Assembly (NCBI RefSeq): GCF_963678635.1
Contig: NC_087066.1
Span: 7,469,954-7,533,953 of the forward strand
Origin: Symsagittifera roscoffensis
Lineage: Eukaryota > Xenacoelomorpha > Acoela > Convolutidae
Length of the DNA: 64,000 bases
Reading direction: 5' to 3'
Shown here: positions 46,551 to 54,382 of the stretch, in pieces
How positions within the stretch are numbered: the first letter of the stretch is position 1
Layout: every line of letters starts with the position of its first letter
Program-made: the position numbers and the translations under genes
The notes under the pieces: model-generated
Told to the model about the DNA's origin: nothing
Seen by the model: the letters and a program-made list of their open reading frames with translations, nothing else
The model's database searches: none

Positions 46551-46982
46551 GAAGGAAAGAGGACGTCGCCTCAAGTTTACGTGAAAGAGGCGATCAGGAG
46601 ACAGCAGGAAATTAACGAGCTGTGCAGGAGGAACACTGCGCAGGCACAAATGAGACAGCGCAAGAAATATGATGAAAAAATAGTACAGGCGAAGCCATAT
46701 GAAGTGGGCCAGTATGTGTGGGTTTTCCAGAATGTGATACCGCCCAAAGGGACAAAGAAACTACTCAAGAAATGGAGAGGACCATTCATGATAACTGAAG
46801 TACATCAACAAGGACGGTTCTACCGCTTGAGTACTGGGCGAGCAGCACATTATGAGAACCTGAAGCCTCATATCCCATCCCCAGAGGACTGGTGTGTACC
46901 AAAAGACATGGAGGGACTAGAGTACCTACTGGTGGAACCAGCATGTGAAGTGAACGAGAAAGGCACCAGAGATAAAAAATGA
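46521..46982 (+). CDS. Integrase C-terminal (GPY/F-like) domain
   Basis: Frame-shifted continuation of the integrase. A helical RRQQEINELCRR stretch is followed by QRKKYDEK, YEVGQYVWVFQN and KKWRGPFMITEVHQQGRFYR, the GPY/F module typical of Ty3/gypsy integrases, which binds DNA or chromatin. The nominal start is an artefact of the frame change, not an initiation site. It ends at 46982 near an A6 run, and the next frame begins immediately. Confidence 0.8.
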   Translation: MPLTFFYPEYEGKRTSPQVYVKEAIRRQQEINELCRRNTAQAQMRQRKKYDEKIVQAKPYEVGQYVWVFQNVIPPKGTKKLLKKWRGPFMITEVHQQGRFYRLSTGRAAHYENLKPHIPSPEDWCVPKDMEGLEYLLVEPACEVNEKGTRDKK

Positions 46983-46995
46983 TGGCAATGAAAAC

Positions 46996-48186
46996 TTGAG
47001 TTTGGATGACAACGAAAAAATAGACGCGGACTCTGAAGCGGAATCTTTTGTGGAGGAGGATTGGAACGATCCGAATCAAGGTGAGGTGCCGAAGTGGACA
47101 GAACCAGACTTGTCAATAGCAGCGGGGACAAGGAGTGGCAATCGCAAACGCACAGGCATGATGTACAACAGATACGGAGACGATTTCTTGATCGACAAGA
47201 TAAAGCCCGATGACCTAAGCAGAGAACTAACAAGTGTGGGCGAGCTGGCGGCAGTTGGTGAATGGCAGATCATCAATGATAATGAACACTATCCACAGGA
47301 AGACTACTCGACGCCGGAGCGGGAGTCGGATTTAGAACAGAGCGAGATAGAGAGGAGGGAAAACACGAACCTGAGGATATTAGAATGGATGCGCGATGTC
47401 AAGAACGAAAACGAGGAAGGACAGAGCATACAGCAAGTTGACATATCAGCGGGGAAGTACATGAAAACGGAGGATCCTCTTTTCGGCTGGACGGCAACAG
47501 ACAGCCCGCTCGACATTCCGCCAGATAATTCAGACCCAGCATCATCGACGGGGAAGTCGATAAATATTTTTGTCCGGGGAGTGGGGGTAGGACTTACCCA
47601 CACCGAAAATTTGATGATAAAGAAACTCAGAGAAGTGAGAGAAAAGTGCGGACTGGAGCTGGAAGGGGAAGAGGCCGAGCCTACCATCGGACGGAATTTC
47701 AAAACGAAGTTTGAAATACCAAACGAATACTCAGAGAATATCCTGATAACGGATAGCGACTTCATTCTGTCAGACAGGACTAGCGCAATCTGTATCACGG
47801 CGGACATGAGTTTTAAGTCAAGACTGGAAGCAGACTTCAAGAGAGAATACCAGAACGTGGATTTTCTGTTTAGACAGAGACCGGGACTGGGAGGAATGGC
47901 CGCGCTTCCACCATCAGTAGCACAAGTCCCGGGCAAATATCTGTGCTTCCTAGTGACGAGAGTCAATGACAGAAACACGATCGATCCTGAACACGTGATA
48001 TTGGCACTAACGAGACTACGAGACTTCATGATTGAAAGAGGGATAACGGAGGTCTCATTGCCGGTGTATGACCCAAACAGGGGGAAATTGAGCCCAAGGG
48101 AATTGTACGCTATCCTACACGTGGTCTTCGCAGAAACTGAGATAATGGTGCATCTTCACAAGAAATACTACTTGAGCATCGCCTGA
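46996..48186 (+). CDS. Pol C-terminal extension with macro domain
   Basis: 396 codons. N-terminal: AAGTRSGNRKRTGMMYNRYG, a TRSG-type tail seen after many gypsy integrases, so this was probably part of pol. Residues about 255-396 resemble a macro domain of the OARD1/TARG1 type: SAICITADMSFKSRLEADFK, then RQRPGLGGMAALPP, GKYLCFLVTRVND, HVILALTRLRDFMIERGITE, VSLPVYDPNRGKLSPRELYA and EIMVHLHKKYYL. Macro domains bind or hydrolyse ADP-ribose and related nucleotides. The usual GCG-like turn after the SLP strand is replaced by YDPNRG, so catalysis is uncertain. The middle (about 60-250) is acidic and unassigned. The nominal start is a TTG; actual expression is probably by frameshift from integrase or by an unseen processing event. 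Confidence 0.65.
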   Translation: MSLDDNEKIDADSEAESFVEEDWNDPNQGEVPKWTEPDLSIAAGTRSGNRKRTGMMYNRYGDDFLIDKIKPDDLSRELTSVGELAAVGEWQIINDNEHYPQEDYSTPERESDLEQSEIERRENTNLRILEWMRDVKNENEEGQSIQQVDISAGKYMKTEDPLFGWTATDSPLDIPPDNSDPASSTGKSINIFVRGVGVGLTHTENLMIKKLREVREKCGLELEGEEAEPTIGRNFKTKFEIPNEYSENILITDSDFILSDRTSAICITADMSFKSRLEADFKREYQNVDFLFRQRPGLGGMAALPPSVAQVPGKYLCFLVTRVNDRNTIDPEHVILALTRLRDFMIERGITEVSLPVYDPNRGKLSPRELYAILHVVFAETEIMVHLHKKYYLSIA

Positions 48187-48649
48187 GTCAGGTACGCGGG
48201 GGTCTTGAGTTGGGCATGAGGGAAGAATCTCGAGTTAGGTGTGGGGGTACAAAACAGGTAGAGAATTTCTGAGGTGATTGGCATGACAATTAACATTTTA
48301 AATGATTGATGGTGCTAAAACATAAAATGAATCTGCATGTTTTTAGAAAATTTCCAATTGAACTATTTTAAATAGGACGGAAAGGAAAGGGTTTTAACTA
48401 TAATAGTAAAGGGGGTTATTAGGTTAGGAACACCACCTGCTAGTCTAAAAATGGAGTGTTATTTTCATATTGATTTGGTAAAGTCAAATTGACTACTCAA
48501 CTGTATTCAATTGAAGAAAGAGAACACAAGTTGAATGACACCTCAAGAAGTAATACTCAAGTTGCTCAGGTAATACTCAAGTTGCTCAGGTAATACTCAA
48601 GTTGCTCAGGTAGAACTCAATACTCAAGATCATTTGGGAATTTACGGAA
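48187..48649 (+). other. Spacer between pol and the accessory ORFs
   Basis: About 460 bp of AT-rich non-coding DNA. It could hold a promoter or splice acceptor for the downstream ORFs; no motif is certain. Three exact 20-bp repeats lie at 48551-48610, 40 bases before the next ATG. Confidence 0.5.
48551..48610 (+). repeat. Three exact 20-bp direct repeats
   Basis: Unit TAATACTCAAGTTGCTCAGG, three times in perfect tandem, followed by a degraded ACTCAATACTCAAG. The position just upstream of the accessory ORF start suggests a regulatory or replication-slippage origin. Confidence 0.85.
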
Positions 48650-50350
48650 ATGGCAGATCGATTCTGGAAGTCCATGCCAACGGCTTTGAAAAAACCCACA
48701 CTTGACGAATTATATAGACGTCTGAGGGACCTGGATTATACTCAAGTGGATGAGAGAATGGCAGTGATGTTGAACGCCATCCTCCAGTTGGAGGATGAGG
48801 GCGAGTGTCGGGAGTCTGCGACAGAAGCAGTTTTGATGGTGGGCTACACCACCGATGGGATATCTAATCAAGAGCAAACCAGGTGGCTGTCTTGGAACGT
48901 GAATGGAGCAATAAGGGGCTTCGATTTGGCAAGGAACCCTGGCTTGAGTAATAACACTGAGTATGGAGCAGGGGAATTCCCACTACCGGCCAGACCATCA
49001 GCCAGATCCACGGGCCAGAGCACGAGCAAGACACCATTGATGTCTCGAGCACAGCAGACGGGGGGAGCATATCCGGACGTCAGCATCATGAAGAAAGAGC
49101 TTGAGAGGACTCAGCGGGAGAGAAACAAGGCGAACCTCGACCGGGATCAAGCGGTGCTCGAGAGAGACCAAGCAAAAGTTGAGAGGGATCAAGCGCGGAG
49201 GGAACTGGACATGATGAGAGCTGAACAGCTACAGGCAGAAAGGGTGCGGGAGAATGCCGCCAATTGCGAGCAGCTGAAGTCAGAGCTTGAAAGGATCCAA
49301 CAACGACAGCGCGAGCTCGACATGCAGAAGGGGGCTAGGCCCAAAGAGCGGGTGGTGACCGGCTTAAGGCCAGAGTCACGCATGGAGGTGGATGAGGCTC
49401 CTAGGTCGAAGGGACGATTCAACCTCGATCGTGCCGCTCAAGAACACATGAACGAAGGGCTGGAGGTGTGGATACCGTCTGAATCAGCGTCCTCCCTGCG
49501 TGGTCTAGAAACACAAGCAATACGCCCGTTGATGGACGTCGCGCTGCCTGGATATACGCCAAGTTCGACCCCGGGTAGTAGTCAGGTGAGTGGTAGCTCG
49601 TCACGACTGAAAGAATTGCACGAGCGGCTACAACTAAGGAATCGCGAGAGTCCAGCAAGAGTGGACCTGCCATCGACGTGGGGGGAACAACCTGTCAGGA
49701 GAGTGGTAATCTCGAGTTACAAAAAGAATACGGAAGGTAGATACAACAGACACAATCGGATGGACTGGAGCACGGCGCAGATGGACAGGAGAGATTGCTT
49801 CCATAACGCGGCTTGGGTGGAATACTTCACGCAGCCACGTGTGCCCGAAGGAGCGGTCCACTTGATCATAGGGGACAGCTTGCTGCGGGTATTGACCCGG
49901 ATCCAGTCCCATTGGCAAACGGGAATCTTGAGCTTCGCTGGAGCCGCGACGCCGCAGATGTTAGCGACACTTGAGATGCTAGGTATGGCAAGAGTATATA
50001 CGGTGACACTGATGATCGGGACGAATGACGTGTCTAGGGGGGAAGCAAGGAAAGTGATGAGGCTGCACGACAAGATGAGCTGCATTCTCGAGGAATTGCG
50101 AATTCAAATGGATCCGGCCATTCTTACGGTGAGCACCGTCCCTTACAACATGAAAGCGGATCAGCATGCAATGGAGATGAACACAAAGGTGCGAAACCTG
50201 AATGAAATAATCAGGCTGATACACAAAAGAAGCGTCCTCCCCATTGGGCTGTTGGACGTGGCCGAACAAATGGAGCTATCTGCTTTCCCTGACGACGCAT
50301 CTACGGATGGGATTCATTTTGGGGGTTGCCCAGAGGGGTGGAGTGGTTGA
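48650..50350 (+). CDS. Accessory ORF A: coiled coil plus SGNH hydrolase
   Basis: 566 codons from a good ATG after the spacer. About residues 145-225 form a strong coiled coil (RERNKANLDRDQAVLERDQA and continuing). A Pro/Ser-rich linker follows. The C-terminal domain is an SGNH/GDSL-type esterase: block I VHLIIGDSLLRVL (Ser near 409), a glycine block SFAGAATPQML, the GTND block TVTLMIGTNDVSRG, and the block V DGIHF Asp/His pair near 553-556. SGNH esterases occur in ORF1 proteins of CR1-type LINEs, often with coiled coils; here the domain sits behind a gypsy pol. The frame ends soon after DGIHFGG because of an apparent one-base loss in a G-run near 50322; the following frame continues the domain. 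Confidence 0.8.
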   Translation: MADRFWKSMPTALKKPTLDELYRRLRDLDYTQVDERMAVMLNAILQLEDEGECRESATEAVLMVGYTTDGISNQEQTRWLSWNVNGAIRGFDLARNPGLSNNTEYGAGEFPLPARPSARSTGQSTSKTPLMSRAQQTGGAYPDVSIMKKELERTQRERNKANLDRDQAVLERDQAKVERDQARRELDMMRAEQLQAERVRENAANCEQLKSELERIQQRQRELDMQKGARPKERVVTGLRPESRMEVDEAPRSKGRFNLDRAAQEHMNEGLEVWIPSESASSLRGLETQAIRPLMDVALPGYTPSSTPGSSQVSGSSSRLKELHERLQLRNRESPARVDLPSTWGEQPVRRVVISSYKKNTEGRYNRHNRMDWSTAQMDRRDCFHNAAWVEYFTQPRVPEGAVHLIIGDSLLRVLTRIQSHWQTGILSFAGAATPQMLATLEMLGMARVYTVTLMIGTNDVSRGEARKVMRLHDKMSCILEELRIQMDPAILTVSTVPYNMKADQHAMEMNTKVRNLNEIIRLIHKRSVLPIGLLDVAEQMELSAFPDDASTDGIHFGGCPEGWSG

Positions 50351-50865
50351 ATGACGTCTTCCAAAGGCACATAAACGCGTTGGAGACAGAGTTACTACAG
50401 ACGGCACAGGTCACGTTCGGACCACCCCCAAATCCACCTTTCTTCAACTCGAGAGCTTTGTCCAGCCGCTTGGGGGCGATGGCTGATTCTAGAGACAGTT
50501 CGAGGGATAGCCGAACCAAGTTGCCGGGCGCTGCTCCCATGGAGGCTGATGAGGCAACGTCATCAACGCCCCAGGGATCGATAATATCCTCGGTGGTGGT
50601 GGCGGAGAAGAAGAAGCCGGAGAAACCAGTGGAGACCAACAGGTTGAAATATGAGGAGAAGGTCAAGGAGCTGGACCTGGAGGACCTCGAGTGCAGGCTA
50701 GAGTTAGCGAAAGCTTTGGGTCTTGAGCAGGTGTCGCACGAAGACTTGGGCAGACTCCAGTGTGTGGACTGGCTGAAGGCTCACGAGACACTTCTCGAGA
50801 GCAAAAATAGCAGAGACGGCGGATCTGACTGGGATTCCCACAAAATCGGTGATGGGACCCATTAA
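50326..50865 (+). CDS. Accessory ORF B: continuation of ORF A
   Basis: 180 codons, overlapping the end of ORF A in another frame. The first residues (WLNDVFQRHINALETELL) look like the terminal helix of an SGNH domain, so A and B were probably one protein of roughly 740 aa. The rest is low-complexity, then a helical SAP-like or coiled stretch (YEEKVKELDLEDLECRLELA). It ends overlapping the start of ORF C by 17 bases. Confidence 0.65.
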   Translation: MPRGVEWLNDVFQRHINALETELLQTAQVTFGPPPNPPFFNSRALSSRLGAMADSRDSSRDSRTKLPGAAPMEADEATSSTPQGSIISSVVVAEKKKPEKPVETNRLKYEEKVKELDLEDLECRLELAKALGLEQVSHEDLGRLQCVDWLKAHETLLESKNSRDGGSDWDSHKIGDGTH

Positions 50866-53800
50866 CTATAGACCTCTCAAGTCATTAGGGAGTCCGGGAT
50901 TCGTAGTGGAGCCTCCCAAACACCGAACTAGCATTGCCAGGATTAGGGTGGCTACTCCAGCACAGTTGAGGGTGGTGGACAAGCTGATGGATCCGAGGGA
51001 GATGGAATTACCAGACGCCGCGTATGAAGGCACGAAACTGGCCAACGATCCCAGATATGGGCAACCCTGCGGGAATACGCAGCTGGCCAAAACCTTAGCT
51101 GTTTATGACAGGGCGGACCCAGCCGCAGCGAGGGTGGTCATCGTAGCGGGATCGGACTTTGAGGGAACGTCTCCCAAATTGTTTTGGCCGGAGACTCTGA
51201 TATACTCATTGCCGGGAGCGGAGCTGAACCAGATGTTAACCCTGGTGGTGGCAATAAAGTCGGAGATGCCTTGCGAGCCTGAGCTGCTGCTGTTTGCAGG
51301 GATGAACGATCACTTGCATGCGACGGGGTTTCTTGAGCAGCTCAAGGGTGATGAACCTACGTCGAAGAAGATCTGGGAAGCCATCCAGACATTATTTGCA
51401 GCCATGAATGAAGTACAGGAGAACGTTGCCTCACGATTTGGCTCCAAGACAAAAGTGGCGTTCACGACGTTCCCCGGCTACGCGAGCATGCCTCCCGCTC
51501 TACAATTTATGTATGCAATCTTGATCTTGATAGCAGAAGGGAATGGATGGCGTATTTTGTTGGCAGCTCCCAATCGGGAACTGGAACCTACAAACTTGAG
51601 ACTCCGTAGGTCAGAGCTTGCGGCGGCGTGGGCGGATGTGTCCCACGCGTTGAGGGGCTTTCACGAGTTGGCAGACATCCTCATCGTGTTGGACGAGGTC
51701 CTCTTGCTGGAGATATCTAACTTTGCTAGGCAACTCAAGCTCAGTCCGATTATAGGGGACGATCATCCAGTGGTGGCTCACCTGACGGCCAGTCTGTGGT
51801 TTCGAAACATGGAGGTGACCATCACAAGCTCAACCAGTAAATCTAGAGGGCCGAGCAACGAGAGGAAGAACGTGGCCGCATCAGAGAAGCAGCTGGAGTC
51901 GATGGTGTATCGACTGACACAAGAGGGAGGCAGGTGGCCCTTCCTGACACCAAGGCTGGAGAACGCCACGGAGAAGACAAGAGAAGATGCTCTGCTTCTG
52001 GTGAAGCAGATCTGGGATTTTCTTGAGGAGCAGCTGGGAGTGGCTGAAAAGAAGGAAAAGACTGTTGGCAGCTTCGTCATGGCAGCCAACGAAGTCACGA
52101 TTGGAGGATTCTGGAGGGAGCACGCAAGGGGTGAGCTGAGGACGAGGAGGGATCACGAAATTATTGAGTTCTTGAGTCCTTGTTGGGGAAAGGAGTTCCT
52201 GGCCGGAGTGTATAGCGCGAAAGATACCATCTTTAAAGCCTTCATACAGGAAGTGTTGAATATGCCCATCAGTCTGTTGCTGGCACTGTACTTGGTTTAC
52301 CCAAGGTACGTGTTTAATATGGGCCCAGCATACATGTTCAGTCGGGGCGTGGACACCCTCCGGATAGACGGATACTTGACATTGGTGCTTCTAACCCACG
52401 GGGAACTGGAGTCATTTCACCGACTGATGAAATACGGAGAGCCTCTGTCGATGGGGAGAGCACACTCGAGCATTGACACCTACTCGTATAAGTGTGCTGC
52501 CGGGCTAAAGACGCTTCTGGTACAGTACCTACTGATGCAGAACTGGCACCTAACTGGAGAAGAAAAGAGCCCGAAGACAAGAGAAGAGTGGAGGAAAGTG
52601 AATGGGGGCATGCCTCTATTGACGGATCTATGCCTGGCCATGAGATCGGACCCCATGGGGATGATCCGGGGGCTAAAGGAAGTCGTAACCTGTATCTATG
52701 GACCGGCAGTCACGTTCGCGTTTCCAGATCCTCTGGTGGAAGCTTATCGACACTCAGTGACCCACGTGAGCCTCATAAGCATACTAGATGGAACGACACT
52801 TAATTGGTGTCAACAGGAGGTGCTAAGGGCGCAGATGAGCAACACGGTGCTCTTCGGAAAGGTGAAGGATCCGGAGTTGGTGGCATACAATTTTCGAGGA
52901 CAACTGCAGCGCAGGATGGGAGGCAAGCGCGAAGGCCCCATCGAGACTTATCCCAAGTTCTGGAACCTAAACCCCCTGACAGCAAGTGGGCAAGAGATCT
53001 TGAGAATTCCCGCATGGAAGAAGAGCTTCGAGCTGGTGAAGAGGGAGTTAGAAGCGATATTGGAGAAGGAAGTCCTGCCAGCAAGCATTCCCGAATTCCC
53101 GACAGTGAGGAGAATGACCCTGGGGATGAACAGCTCCCTGGTGGTCCCATCCCTTTTCGCAAGAGCAGCAACCGAAGAACAGCAGAAGGAGTTCATCGAC
53201 GGCTGGGATCCTCTCTTCATCGGCTACACTGCAGCGATTTGTTTTCACACCAGCGATGCGAAGATAAATTCATGGACAACTCAAGCCAAGAAAATGAGAG
53301 GGTCGTTGCCCCCGAAATTCGAGGTGCGAGATGTCTTGAGAATACTTGAGCGGGCAGGTCTAGAGAACCAGTTGCCGGTGTGGGACGATGGCAGGATGAT
53401 AGTGAATGAAGGGCATATCGCACTGAAAGCAGACGAAGTGCTGTTTGCCACAAGGAGATACCGGGCACCTTACGGACTAGAGCAGGTGGAAAGGAATCAG
53501 GAAGGAAAAAAACTGGATGCAGCAGGTCCATTGCACGTGGCCCTGACAGATTACAAGGAAACGGGTCCCACCTCGCCAGCACCTCTATCAGTGGATACCC
53601 CTGGGGATAAAAGGAGTGGTCCCGTAGAGGATCGATTCAGAAGGATTCTTGAGAGAAGAGAAGCAGAATCGGGGGAGGAGAGCATGGATGAGACTCTCAG
53701 CGAGGCAGGAGAGGATATTGAGGTGGAAAATACCCCGGAGCAGAAGCCATCAGAGGAAGAGTTCAACACGCAAGAGCTGTTGAAAGATCTGAGTGGAGAA

Positions 53801-54382
53801 AAATGGGCAGACACCCCCACGCCACCTTTGACCTCATCTCCTCGCAAGAACCTAGAGTTGCCACTGACGAGTGAGAATCCCAACATGGGAATGATCTTCT
53901 TGAGTGCAGACAAAAGGGAGAAAAACACCTTCGAGGGAAACAGGGATGCCTTCCTAGGTACCCTGGATGCGGATGCTTGGCGAAAATTCTTGAGCGATTT
54001 TAATCGAGAAGTGGACGACGACACCACAGTGGACGATTTCAAGGAGGAGCTGTGGGACACGGTGGTGAAGTTCGGAGAACCTATCCTGGTGGGGACAGGT
54101 CTGGAGGAGAAAGCTCGAGAAGAGCTGCTGAGCAAGATGGTCGAGTTGAGGAAGGCACCACTAAAGACCAGAGATGACAAATGTAAAGACAGCTCTACTA
54201 CGAAACAAAAAACTGACGATAAAATAATTGAACATGTAAGGGGGGATAAGGTCGGAACTAGTAATATAATTAAAAGTACTAATATCATTAAGGCTCGAGC
54301 AGGGGGGGAAGCAAGAGTTGGAAGGGTTGGGGGGAGACAAGGAAGTCGAATCAGTGATGGTAACGACAACGCCCCCGAGTAA
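50849..54382 (+). CDS. Accessory ORF C, 1177 aa, unassigned
   Basis: Long uninterrupted frame. Residues about 90-300 resemble a degenerate SGNH fold: ARVVIVAGSDFEGTS (GSDF where esterases have GDSL), LIYSLPGAELNQML, PELLLFAGMNDHLHATGF (GMND in the GTND position), VAFTTFPGYASMPPA. The middle (about 400-900) is mostly helical with hydrophobic stretches such as ISLLLALYLVYPRYVFNMG. I do not see a signal peptide. The C-terminal 280 residues are acidic, Pro/Ser-rich and probably disordered. No polymerase, helicase or nuclease motif was recognised. It overlaps ORF B (17 bp) and ORF D (65 bp), each in different frames, which suggests coupled translation or frameshift expression. The length of the intact frame argues for selection. 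Confidence 0.7.
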   Translation: MMGPINYRPLKSLGSPGFVVEPPKHRTSIARIRVATPAQLRVVDKLMDPREMELPDAAYEGTKLANDPRYGQPCGNTQLAKTLAVYDRADPAAARVVIVAGSDFEGTSPKLFWPETLIYSLPGAELNQMLTLVVAIKSEMPCEPELLLFAGMNDHLHATGFLEQLKGDEPTSKKIWEAIQTLFAAMNEVQENVASRFGSKTKVAFTTFPGYASMPPALQFMYAILILIAEGNGWRILLAAPNRELEPTNLRLRRSELAAAWADVSHALRGFHELADILIVLDEVLLLEISNFARQLKLSPIIGDDHPVVAHLTASLWFRNMEVTITSSTSKSRGPSNERKNVAASEKQLESMVYRLTQEGGRWPFLTPRLENATEKTREDALLLVKQIWDFLEEQLGVAEKKEKTVGSFVMAANEVTIGGFWREHARGELRTRRDHEIIEFLSPCWGKEFLAGVYSAKDTIFKAFIQEVLNMPISLLLALYLVYPRYVFNMGPAYMFSRGVDTLRIDGYLTLVLLTHGELESFHRLMKYGEPLSMGRAHSSIDTYSYKCAAGLKTLLVQYLLMQNWHLTGEEKSPKTREEWRKVNGGMPLLTDLCLAMRSDPMGMIRGLKEVVTCIYGPAVTFAFPDPLVEAYRHSVTHVSLISILDGTTLNWCQQEVLRAQMSNTVLFGKVKDPELVAYNFRGQLQRRMGGKREGPIETYPKFWNLNPLTASGQEILRIPAWKKSFELVKRELEAILEKEVLPASIPEFPTVRRMTLGMNSSLVVPSLFARAATEEQQKEFIDGWDPLFIGYTAAICFHTSDAKINSWTTQAKKMRGSLPPKFEVRDVLRILERAGLENQLPVWDDGRMIVNEGHIALKADEVLFATRRYRAPYGLEQVERNQEGKKLDAAGPLHVALTDYKETGPTSPAPLSVDTPGDKRSGPVEDRFRRILERREAESGEESMDETLSEAGEDIEVENTPEQKPSEEEFNTQELLKDLSGEKWADTPTPPLTSSPRKNLELPLTSENPNMGMIFLSADKREKNTFEGNRDAFLGTLDADAWRKFLSDFNREVDDDTTVDDFKEELWDTVVKFGEPILVGTGLEEKAREELLSKMVELRKAPLKTRDDKCKDSSTTKQKTDDKIIEHVRGDKVGTSNIIKSTNIIKARAGGEARVGRVGGRQGSRISDGNDNAPE

